Positions 10,298 through 17,828 of a stretch of 64,000 nt of DNA are shown in pieces (positions within the stretch are counted from its first letter, which is position 1; each line of letters opens with the position of its first letter). Origin of the DNA: Rhizobacter sp. AJA081-3 (lineage in GTDB: Bacteria > Pseudomonadota > Gammaproteobacteria > Burkholderiales > Burkholderiaceae_C); NCBI RefSeq assembly GCF_017795745.1, contig NZ_CP059067.1, positions 2,232,001-2,296,000 of the forward strand. The letters run 5' to 3'. A program made the translations under genes and the position numbers. The notes beneath the pieces are model-generated. The model worked only from the letters and a program-made list of their open reading frames with translations. It was not told the origin of the DNA and ran no database searches.

Positions 10298-12298
10298 TCA
10301 GAACGGCAGCGACTGGCCTGCCAGCGTCGCCAGCCAAGCCAGCGCTTCGGCCTCGTTGGCCACGCGGGTCATCGGCGGCAAGGCCTCGCGCAGGCGCCGG
10401 CCGTAGTTCATGCCCGCCATGCGCGGGTCGCACACCACCAGCAGGCCGCGATCGGTCTCGCTGCGGATCAGCCGCCCGGCCCCCTGCTTGAGCGACACCG
10501 CGGCCTCGGCGACGAAGTAGTCCGCGAACGCGTTGCGCCCCTGCGCCTCGAGCCGCTTCACACGCGCCTCGACCAGCGGGTCGTTGGGCGGCGGGAACGG
10601 CAGCTTGTCGATGATGACGCACTGCAGCGCGTCGCCCGGAACATCGATGCCCTCCCAGAAGCTCTGAGAGCCCACCAGCACCGAGCGCGGCTCGGCGAGG
10701 AACTGCTGCATCAGCTGGCGTTTCGGCGCTTCGCCCTGCCGCAGCACACGCAACGCATCGCCGTTCTCCTCGAACTGCGCGCGCAGCGCCTCGCCGATGG
10801 CGTGCAGCGCACGCAAGGTGGTGGTCAGCACGAAGGTGCGCCCACCCAGCGTGCGCGCCAGCCGGGCAGCCAGCGTGGCCACGGCGACCGGATGCCCTGG
10901 CTCGTTCGGCTTCGGGAAGCCCGCCGGCACGTACAGGCGCGCATGGGCGGCGTAGTCGAACGGGCTGCCGACGCGCAGTGTGCGCGCCTGCTCCAGGCCC
11001 GCCTGTTCGGTGAACCAGCTCAGCGCCTCGTCGTCGCCCAGCGTGGCCGAGGTGAAGATCCACGCCTTGCCACCGGCCGCCATCTGCTCCGACAACGCTT
11101 CGCGGATGTCCAGCGGCGACTCGACCAGCCGCGCCTGGTGCGGCGACAGATCGATCCAGCGCACGCGGCCCTCGGCGGCCGCGGCGCCGAAACGATCGGC
11201 GAGCACGGCGAGCTGACCGGCACGCTCGGCCAGCTTGGAGAAGTCCGGCGAGAGTTCGCCGACCGTATCGAGCGCCTCGCCCGCCGAATCGCAGGCCTGG
11301 CCGAGGCCCTGCAGTGCGGCGATGAAATCGTCGCGCCCGGCGCGTTCTTCCCAGCGCAGCTTGAGCGTGCCGCGCGGCTCGCGCAGCGGCCCGGCGGCGG
11401 CGATGCGCAGCTCGCGTGCGGCCTTCTCGCAGCCGGCCGCCAGCTCCTGCCAGGGCGCCAGGCCGCGCGCCTGCTGCAGGCCGACGGCGAGCAGGTCACG
11501 CGCGAAATCCAGTGCCTGCGCGGTCGACAGCGTGGTGCCGAGGAACTGCACGCCGGCCTCGGCGAGCTGGTGTGCCTCGTCGAACACCGCCACCTCGACG
11601 CTGGGCAAGAGTTCGGCCACGCCGGTGTCGCGCAGCGCCATGTCGGCGAAGAACAGGTGGTGGTTGACCACCACCAGGTCGGCCGCCATGGCCTCGCGCC
11701 GCGCCTTCACCACGTGGCAGGCGCGGAAGTCCGGGCATTCGCTGCCCAGGCAGTTCTCGCGCGACGAGGTGACCAGCGGGATCACGCTGCTGCGCTCGTC
11801 CAGCCCGTCGAGCTCGGCCAGGTCGCCGCTGGCCGTGGTCTGCGACCATTGCTCCACCTTGGCCAGCGTGCGCACCGCCCAGCGGTCGGGCAGCGTCGCC
11901 GACTGGCGCGCCTGCTTCATGCGATGCAGGCAAAGGTAGCTGCTGCGGCCCTTGAGCAGCGCGATGCTCACCGGCAGCTGCAGCGCGTCGCGCAGCCGCG
12001 GCAGGTCGCGCAGGAAGAGCTGGTCCTGCAGGCTCTTGGTGGCGGTGCTGACCAGCGCCCTCGCCCCGCTGAGCAAGGTCGGCACGAGGTAGGCGAAGGT
12101 CTTGCCGACGCCGGTGCCGGCCTCGGCGACGAGTGCCGTGCGGCTCTCGATGGCTTCGGCCACGGCCTGTGCCATGGTCATCTGCACTTCGCGTTCGACG
12201 TGCCGGTCGTCGCGGCGCGCCAGCGCGCCGGTCGCGCACAGCGCATCGCGTGCGGCGGAGACCAGGGAACCGGCGGGCGCGGGATGTTCCGGCGTCAT
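10298..12298 (-). CDS. DinG/YoaA-family ATP-dependent DNA helicase
   Basis: Superfamily 2, XPD-like 5'-3' helicase implicated in DNA repair. The 666 residues carry Walker A AEAGTGVGKTFAYL (near residue 60), an iron-sulfur insertion with Cys residues near 120 and CLGSECPDFRAC near 190, the DEAH box (VFDEAHQL), and C-terminal motif VI QGAGRLIRSETDRG. Length and absence of an exonuclease domain fit the YoaA branch. The start overlaps the DUF465 gene stop by ATGA. Helicase class is firm; the YoaA versus DinG choice is moderate. Confidence 0.92.
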   Translation of the reverse strand: MTPEHPAPAGSLVSAARDALCATGALARRDDRHVEREVQMTMAQAVAEAIESRTALVAEAGTGVGKTFAYLVPTLLSGARALVSTATKSLQDQLFLRDLPRLRDALQLPVSIALLKGRSSYLCLHRMKQARQSATLPDRWAVRTLAKVEQWSQTTASGDLAELDGLDERSSVIPLVTSSRENCLGSECPDFRACHVVKARREAMAADLVVVNHHLFFADMALRDTGVAELLPSVEVAVFDEAHQLAEAGVQFLGTTLSTAQALDFARDLLAVGLQQARGLAPWQELAAGCEKAARELRIAAAGPLREPRGTLKLRWEERAGRDDFIAALQGLGQACDSAGEALDTVGELSPDFSKLAERAGQLAVLADRFGAAAAEGRVRWIDLSPHQARLVESPLDIREALSEQMAAGGKAWIFTSATLGDDEALSWFTEQAGLEQARTLRVGSPFDYAAHARLYVPAGFPKPNEPGHPVAVATLAARLARTLGGRTFVLTTTLRALHAIGEALRAQFEENGDALRVLRQGEAPKRQLMQQFLAEPRSVLVGSQSFWEGIDVPGDALQCVIIDKLPFPPPNDPLVEARVKRLEAQGRNAFADYFVAEAAVSLKQGAGRLIRSETDRGLLVVCDPRMAGMNYGRRLREALPPMTRVANEAEALAWLATLAGQSLPF

Positions 12299-12498
12299 GC
12301 CGGCTCGGGCGGATCGAGCTCGGCTTCCAGCCGGGCGATCATGTCCCGCAGCGCCAGACGGCGCTTTTTCAGGCGCCGCACGGCGAGATCGTCGGTCGGA
12401 TGTTCGATCACGGCCTGATCGATCAGGCTGTCCAGATCGGCATGCTCGATGCGCAGTTCGATCAGCCGTCGAGGCAGGGAGTGCAGGTTGTCGTCCAT
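12295..12498 (-). CDS. DUF465 (YdcH-like) small protein
   Basis: A 67-residue helical protein of the DUF465 family, seen from the pattern HADLDSLIDQAVIEHPTDDLAVRRLKKRRLALRDMI spread over residues 19-54, with a short loop between two helices. Function unknown; E. coli relatives are YdcH-type. Its stop overlaps the helicase start by 4 bases, so the two are co-translated. The acidic Pro-rich C terminus (DPPEPA) is unremarkable. Confidence 0.85.
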   Translation of the reverse strand: MDDNLHSLPRRLIELRIEHADLDSLIDQAVIEHPTDDLAVRRLKKRRLALRDMIARLEAELDPPEPA

Positions 12499-12564
12499 CG
12501 GCGCGCGACTTAATCGCGTAATTTGCTCCGACGCCGGAGGCGGGAGGGATTATAGTTTTCGGCC

Positions 12565-13332
12565 ATGAGCACCACGAGCGTCGGTTACCGCCTGTCTGCC
12601 GCCACCGGCATCCACCGTGGCGACCGGGCCTACCAGCAAGACCAGGTGCAGATCATCCCGCACCACCGCGTGCCGGGCAGCGTGATGGCCGTGCTGGCCG
12701 ACGGCATGGGCGGCAAGAGCGGCGGCCGCAAGGCCGCCGACCAGGTCATCCTGACCGCGCAGCAGATCTTCGAGCGCTTCTCGCCTTCGCGTGACGACAC
12801 GGCCGAGGCGCTCAAGCAGTTGGTGCTCGAAGCGCACCTGATGATCAAGCTGACCGCGATCACCTCCGAAGAGGAGCCGCACAGCACGGTCGCCGCCTAC
12901 ATCATCAGCCCCACGCGCGAGTGCCACTTCGTGCATGCCGGCGACTCCCGCGTGTACCACTTCCGCGGCTCCGACATGATGGCGCGCACGGTCGACCACT
13001 CCTACGTGCAGCGCCTCGTCGCCGAAGGCTCGATCTCCGAGGAAGAGGCCAACAACCACCCGCAGTCCAACCTGCTGACGGGCTGCCTGGGCACCCACCA
13101 GGATCCCCCTCTGTCGGTGGGCCTGGTCGAGCGGATGGAGATCGGCGACTGCGTGCTCGCCTGCAGCGACGGCTTGTGGCACTACTTCACCCCGCGCGAA
13201 CTGGGCGCCATCGTGCATGCCCTGCCGCCGCGCGAGGCCAGCGAGATGCTGGTCAGCAAGGCGCGCCAGCGCGCCCGGGGCGGCGGCGACAACCTGTCGC
13301 TGGCGCTGGTGCGCGTCGATCCGCTGGGCTGA
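12565..13332 (+). CDS. PP2C-family protein serine/threonine phosphatase
   Basis: Metal-dependent phosphatase of the bacterial Stp/PrpC type. The 255 residues contain all core motifs: RGDRAYQQDQ (near 18), ADGMGG (near 47), HAGDSRVYHFR (near 120), ACSDGLW (near 195) and GGGDNLSLALVRV near the end; the Asp residues bind Mn/Mg. No kinase or FHA gene is nearby, so its substrate is unknown. A TATAGT 8 bases before the ATG would make the message almost leaderless, while a GGAGGG lies about 15 bases upstream; the start signal is therefore ambiguous. Confidence 0.9.
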   Translation: MSTTSVGYRLSAATGIHRGDRAYQQDQVQIIPHHRVPGSVMAVLADGMGGKSGGRKAADQVILTAQQIFERFSPSRDDTAEALKQLVLEAHLMIKLTAITSEEEPHSTVAAYIISPTRECHFVHAGDSRVYHFRGSDMMARTVDHSYVQRLVAEGSISEEEANNHPQSNLLTGCLGTHQDPPLSVGLVERMEIGDCVLACSDGLWHYFTPRELGAIVHALPPREASEMLVSKARQRARGGGDNLSLALVRVDPLG

Positions 13333-13336
13333 GGCG

Positions 13337-13930
13337 TCAGCGCGCTGCCGGGTCGGGCAGCGGTCGCACCGCGGCCTTTCCATCTTTCGCACGTTCGGCC
13401 TGCCGCCGGGCGGCCTCGTCGCGATGCGCCTTGGCTTCGCGCTGGCGCTTCTCGAAGCGCTCGCGGCTGCGTGCTTCCTGGGCCGAACGCTCCGGCGAAC
13501 TGGCCGACGCTGTAGGGCGTGAGGCTGCCGGCGCCGCAGACGGCTTCTGGCGCGGCGCGCTGACAGTGATCGCAGGTGCGGGCCGCACCGGCCGCGGCGC
13601 TGCATCGCGGGCCGCCTCGGCACTCACCTTCTCGCGGATCGCCGCCATGCGCTGTGCGGCACGACGCTTGCGCTCCGCCTCGTCGAGCACACTCTCCTGG
13701 CCGCGCAGACGCAACAGCGCCTGGCGGTGCTCCGCGCGGGCCTCGTCGACGCACGCAGTGACGGCAAAACGCTGCTCGCATTCGCGCTGGCGCTGCTGGA
13801 AGCGCAGCGTGGCCTCGTCGCGTTCGCGGGCGATTCGCGCGCGCTCCTGTCGGTCGTCGGCCTGCGCCGGCATGCAAGCCAGGAGCCCGCAGACCGAGAG
13901 CACCCCGCAGCGCAGCAAGAACTGGTTCAT
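13337..13930 (-). CDS. Hypothetical secreted, charged coiled-coil protein
   Basis: A 197-residue protein I do not recognise. It starts with a signal peptide (MNQFLLRCGVLSVCGLLACMPAQA, cleavage likely after about residue 24), so it is probably periplasmic. Residues 25-95 are Arg/Glu/Gln-rich and probably helical, with two Cys (CEQRF and TACVDEA) that could form a disulfide. The remainder is Ala/Pro/Ser-rich then Arg/Glu/Lys-rich. Its start overlaps the zapE stop by ATGA, so it is translated with zapE. It ends 4 bases from the convergent phosphatase. Confidence 0.75.
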   Translation of the reverse strand: MNQFLLRCGVLSVCGLLACMPAQADDRQERARIARERDEATLRFQQRQRECEQRFAVTACVDEARAEHRQALLRLRGQESVLDEAERKRRAAQRMAAIREKVSAEAARDAAPRPVRPAPAITVSAPRQKPSAAPAASRPTASASSPERSAQEARSRERFEKRQREAKAHRDEAARRQAERAKDGKAAVRPLPDPAAR

Positions 13931-15024
13931 GTCAACGAAGTGTCCACCGTCCGGCGCGAGAGCGCCAGGAACTCCGCTGATCGCATCTCTGCCAGGCGGG
14001 ACACCGTGCGCGGGAACTCGTGCGCCAGCGGGCCTTCGGTGTAGAGCTGCTCGGGTGCCACTTCGGCCGACATGATCAGCTTGACGCGCCGGTCGTAGAG
14101 CACGTCGACCAGCCAGGTGAAGCGCCGCGCCTCCGAGGCCATGCGCGGCGCCATCTGCGGCACGTCGGACAACATCACGGTGTGGAACTGCGACGCCAGC
14201 TCGAGGTAGTCGTTCTGCGATCGAGGCCCGCCGCACAAGGTCTTGAAATCGAACCACACCACGCCGCCGGCGCGCCGTCGCGCGCGCAGCTCGCGGTGCT
14301 CGATGCGCAGCACCGGATCCTCGTCACGCGCTTCGGCGAGCCGCTCGAACGCAAGCATCATCGCCGCGTCGGCATCGGCACCGAGCGGTGCGTGGTACAT
14401 CTCCACCTGCTCGAGCGTGCGCTGGCGGTAGTCGGTACCGTTGTCGACGCTGATGACCTCGAGCTTCTTCTTCAGCAGATCGATGGCCGGCAGGATGCGG
14501 TCGCGGTGCAGGCCGTTCGGGTAGAGCTCGTCGGGGTGGAAATTCGAGGTCGTGACGATGCTCACGCGGTGCTCGAACAGCGAGTCGAGCAGCCGGTGCA
14601 GGATCATCGCGTCGGTGACGTCGGCGACGTGGAATTCGTCGAAGCAGATCAGCCGGTGGCGCCTTGCAATGCGGGCGCCCAGCTCGTGCAGCGGATTGAC
14701 CACGCCCTTGAGCTCGGCGAGCTCGCGGTGCACCTCGCGCATGAACTCGTGGAAGTGCAACCGCGTCTTGCGCGTCAGCGGCACCGAGTTGAAAAAGCAG
14801 TCCATCAGGAAGCTCTTCCCCCGGCCCACGCCACCGTGCATGTACACGCCGCGCGGGATCGGCGGCCGCGCGATCAGCTTCGTCAGCGCATTGCCGCGCC
14901 GGGCCTTGTAGTCGGCCCACTCGTTCTCGCAGCGCTCGAGCGCCGCGATGGCACGCAGTTGCGCGGGGTCGGCCGCATAGCCGCGCTCGGCGAGCGTCGC
15001 CTGATACAGCTGACGGACGCCCAT
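13927..15024 (-). CDS. zapE: Cell division protein ZapE (AFG1-like ATPase)
   Basis: AAA-type ATPase of the AFG1/ZapE family that acts at the division ring. The 365 residues include Walker A HGGVGRGKSFLMD near residue 65, Walker B ICFDEFHVAD near 125, and the family blocks RLHFHEFMREVH and VWFDFKTLCGGPRSQNDYLELA. It follows lpdA 13 bases downstream on the same strand, a conserved burkholderial neighbour, which may be chance linkage rather than function. Confidence 0.94.
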   Translation of the reverse strand: MGVRQLYQATLAERGYAADPAQLRAIAALERCENEWADYKARRGNALTKLIARPPIPRGVYMHGGVGRGKSFLMDCFFNSVPLTRKTRLHFHEFMREVHRELAELKGVVNPLHELGARIARRHRLICFDEFHVADVTDAMILHRLLDSLFEHRVSIVTTSNFHPDELYPNGLHRDRILPAIDLLKKKLEVISVDNGTDYRQRTLEQVEMYHAPLGADADAAMMLAFERLAEARDEDPVLRIEHRELRARRRAGGVVWFDFKTLCGGPRSQNDYLELASQFHTVMLSDVPQMAPRMASEARRFTWLVDVLYDRRVKLIMSAEVAPEQLYTEGPLAHEFPRTVSRLAEMRSAEFLALSRRTVDTSLT

Positions 15025-15037
15025 GCGATGGCCGGAC

Positions 15038-16465
15038 TCAGAAATTCAGCGTGCGCTTGTCGACCGCGAGTGCCGCTTCCTTGGTCGCTTCGCTGAGCGA
15101 CGGGTGCGCATGGCAGATGCGCGCGATGTCCTCGGCGCTGGCCTTGAACTCCATCGCCACCACCGCCTCGGAGATCAGCTCCGACGCGAAGGGCCCGACG
15201 ATGTGCACGCCGAGGATCTCGTCGGTCGCCGCGTCGGCGAGGAATTTCACGAAGCCCGTGGTGTCGCCCAGCGCCCGCGCCCGGCCGTTGGCCATGAACG
15301 GGAAGCTGCCCGCCTTGTACGCCCGCCCGGCAGCCTTGAGCTGCTGCTCGGTCTGGCCGACCCAGGCGATCTCCGGGCTGGTGTAGATCACCCAGGGGAT
15401 GGTGTTGAAGTTGACGTGACCGTGCTGGCCGGCGATGCGCTCGGCCACCGCGACGCCCTCTTCTTCGGCCTTGTGCGCGAGCATGGGGCCGCGCACCACG
15501 TCACCCACCGCCCAGACGTTCGGCAGGTTGGTGCGGCAGTCGTCGTCGACCTCGATGGCGCCGCGCTCGTTCAGCTTCAGGCCGACGGCTTCGGCGTTCA
15601 GGCCGGTGGTGTTCGGCGAGCGGCCGATCGAGACGATCAGCTTGTCGACAGCCAGCGTCTGCGCCGCGCCGTTGGCATCGGCATAGGCGACGGTCACGCC
15701 CTTCTTGTCGGCCTTGACCGACTCGATCTTCACGCCGAGCTCGATCTTCAAGCCCTGCTTGGTGAAGGCCTTGTGCGCCTCCTTGGCCACCTGCTCGTCG
15801 ACGGCGCCGAGGAAGGTCGGCAGCGCCTCGAGCACGGTGACCTGCGCACCCAGGCGGCGCCACACCGAGCCCATCTCCAGGCCGATCACGCCCGATCCGA
15901 TCACGCCCAGCGTCTTGGGCACGGCCGGGATGCGCAGTGCGCCGTCGTTGCTGAGGATGTTCACCTCGTCGAATGGTGCGCCGGGCAAGGCGCGCGCGCT
16001 CGATCCGGTGGCCACGATGACGTGCTTGGCGCTCACGCTGGCCGGCTTGTCACCGGCCACCGCGATCTCGTAGGCGCCACCTTCGGCCTTCACGAACGAA
16101 CCGCGGCCGTGGAAGAAAGTGACCTTGTTCTTCTTGAACAGGTACAGGATGCCGTCGTTGTTCTGCTTCACGACGGTGTCCTTGCGGCCGAGCATCTTGG
16201 CCACGTCGATGCTCAGGTCCTTCAGGCCGATGCCGTGGTCGGCGAAGGAATGACCGGCATGCTCGAAGTGCTCGCTGGACTGAAGCAGCGCCTTGCTCGG
16301 GATGCAGCCCACGTTGGTGCAGGTGCCGCCTGGGGCCGGGCCGCCCTTGCCGTTCTTCCACTCGTCGATGCAGGCGGTGTTGAAGCCGAGCTGCGCCGCG
16401 CGGATCGCCGCGATGTAGCCGCCGGGGCCGCCGCCGATGACGACGACGTCGAATTGGTTGCTCAT
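15038..16465 (-). CDS. lpdA: Dihydrolipoyl dehydrogenase (E3)
   Basis: FAD flavoprotein that reoxidises the lipoyl group of the 2-oxoglutarate dehydrogenase complex. The 475 residues have an N-terminal dinucleotide site ([15 protein letters not shown]), the redox disulfide [13 protein letters not shown] (Cys49/Cys54), an NAD-binding fold near 185 ([14 protein letters not shown]), and the C-terminal HAHPSLSEA with the catalytic His. It lies 13 bases after odhB, completing the E1-E2-E3 operon. Confidence 0.98.
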   Translation of the reverse strand: MSNQFDVVVIGGGPGGYIAAIRAAQLGFNTACIDEWKNGKGGPAPGGTCTNVGCIPSKALLQSSEHFEHAGHSFADHGIGLKDLSIDVAKMLGRKDTVVKQNNDGILYLFKKNKVTFFHGRGSFVKAEGGAYEIAVAGDKPASVSAKHVIVATGSSARALPGAPFDEVNILSNDGALRIPAVPKTLGVIGSGVIGLEMGSVWRRLGAQVTVLEALPTFLGAVDEQVAKEAHKAFTKQGLKIELGVKIESVKADKKGVTVAYADANGAAQTLAVDKLIVSIGRSPNTTGLNAEAVGLKLNERGAIEVDDDCRTNLPNVWAVGDVVRGPMLAHKAEEEGVAVAERIAGQHGHVNFNTIPWVIYTSPEIAWVGQTEQQLKAAGRAYKAGSFPFMANGRARALGDTTGFVKFLADAATDEILGVHIVGPFASELISEAVVAMEFKASAEDIARICHAHPSLSEATKEAALAVDKRTLNF

Positions 16466-16478
16466 GGTGCTGCCGTCC

Positions 16479-17732
16479 TCAGATGTCGAACAGCAGGCGC
16501 GCCGGATCTTCCAGCGCTTCCTTCATGGCCACCAGGCCGAGCACCGCTTCGCGGCCGTCGATGATGCGGTGGTCGTAGCTCATCGCCAGGTAGTTGATCG
16601 GTCGCACCACCACCTGGCCGTTCTCCACCACCGCGCGGTCCTTGGTCGCGTGCACGCCCAGGATGGCCGACTGCGGCGGGTTGATGATCGGCGTCGACAG
16701 CATCGAGCCGAACACGCCGCCGTTGCTGATCGAGAAGGTGCCGCCCGACAGGTCGTCGAGCGAGAGCTTGCCGTCCTTGGCCTTCTGGCCGAACTCGGCG
16801 ATCTTCTTCTCGATGTCGGCGAAGCTCATCTGGTCGGCATTGCGCAGGATCGGCACCACCAGGCCGCGCGGCGAACCCACCGCGATGCCGATGTCGAAGA
16901 AGCCGTGGTAGACGATGTCGTTGCCGTCCACCGAGGCGTTGAGCACCGGGTACTTCTTCAGCGCCGCCACGGCCGCCTTCACGAAGAAGCTCATGAAGCC
17001 GATCTTGACGCCGTGCTCCTTCTCGAACTTGTCCTGGAAGCGCTTGCGCATTTCCATCACCGGGGCCATGTTGACCTCGTTGAAGGTGGTCAGGATGGCG
17101 TTGGTGGCCTGCGACTGCAGCAGCCGCTCGGCGACACGCGCACGCAGGCGGCTCATCGGCACGCGCTGCTCGGGGCGATCGCCCAGGCTCATGCCGGCGG
17201 GCGCCGCCACGGCGGGCAGCGGCTTGGCCACGGCCGGGGCCGCAGCCACGGGCTTCACGGCCGCAGCGGGCGCCGGAGCGGACAGCGCACCCAGCACATC
17301 GCCCTTGGTGACGCGGCCATCCTTGCCCGTACCAGGCACGGACCCGGCGGCCAGGCTGTTGTCGGCCATCAGCTTGGCGGCGGCGGGCATCGCCACGCCG
17401 GCCTTGCTGGTGCTGGCGGCCGGCGCGGCGGCCGCAGCCGGTGCGGCGGCGACCACGGGCTTGACTTCCAGCGGGCTCACCGCGGCCTTGGCGTCGGTGT
17501 CGATGCGTGCGATGACCTCGTCGCTGACGCAGCTCTCGCCGTCGTTCTTGACAATCTGCGCCATCACGCCGGCAGCTGGCGCCGGCACTTCGAGCACGAC
17601 CTTGTCGGTCTCGATCTCGACGAGGATCTCGTCCAGGGCCACGGCTTCGCCGGGCTTCTTCTTCCACTGCAGCAGGGTGGCTTCGGCCACCGATTCGGAC
17701 AGCTGCGGGACCTTGACTTCTACGATTGCCAT
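16479..17732 (-). CDS. odhB: 2-oxoglutarate dehydrogenase E2, dihydrolipoyl succinyltransferase
   Basis: Core acyltransferase of the TCA-cycle 2-oxoglutarate dehydrogenase complex. The 417 residues have a lipoyl domain (modified Lys44 in ETDKVVLEV), an Ala/Pro linker, an E3-binding domain near 125-160, and the catalytic domain ending with [12 protein letters not shown] (His/Asp active site). The ATG at 17732 ([14 protein letters not shown]) is the family start. It is 96 bases from sucA, a gap filled by two hairpins. Confidence 0.97.
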   Translation of the reverse strand: MAIVEVKVPQLSESVAEATLLQWKKKPGEAVALDEILVEIETDKVVLEVPAPAAGVMAQIVKNDGESCVSDEVIARIDTDAKAAVSPLEVKPVVAAAPAAAAAPAASTSKAGVAMPAAAKLMADNSLAAGSVPGTGKDGRVTKGDVLGALSAPAPAAAVKPVAAAPAVAKPLPAVAAPAGMSLGDRPEQRVPMSRLRARVAERLLQSQATNAILTTFNEVNMAPVMEMRKRFQDKFEKEHGVKIGFMSFFVKAAVAALKKYPVLNASVDGNDIVYHGFFDIGIAVGSPRGLVVPILRNADQMSFADIEKKIAEFGQKAKDGKLSLDDLSGGTFSISNGGVFGSMLSTPIINPPQSAILGVHATKDRAVVENGQVVVRPINYLAMSYDHRIIDGREAVLGLVAMKEALEDPARLLFDI

Positions 17733-17770
17733 GTCAGTTCTTTCTGGTATCCGGTACACGCCGCGCGGAT

Positions 17771-17817
17771 GCGTGCGAAGGCACGCCGGGGCGGCGCCGC
17801 GCAGCGCGCGCCGCCCC
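17771..17817 (-). other. Tandem hairpins between sucA and odhB
   Basis: In the sucA-odhB gap the RNA can form a perfect 10-bp GC stem (GGGGCGGCGC at 17788-17797 with GCGCCGCCCC at 17808-17817) followed by a 6-bp stem GCGTGC/GCACGC with a 4-base loop (17771-17786). No U-tract follows, so termination is unlikely. An mRNA-stability or processing role that tunes the E1:E2 ratio is inference. Confidence 0.55.
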
Positions 17818-17828
17818 TGGCCGCGGGT

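Noticed and set aside
10802-12418. A 538-codon plus-strand frame over the helicase gene
   Set aside because: Antisense shadow; composition is typical of reverse-frame translation.
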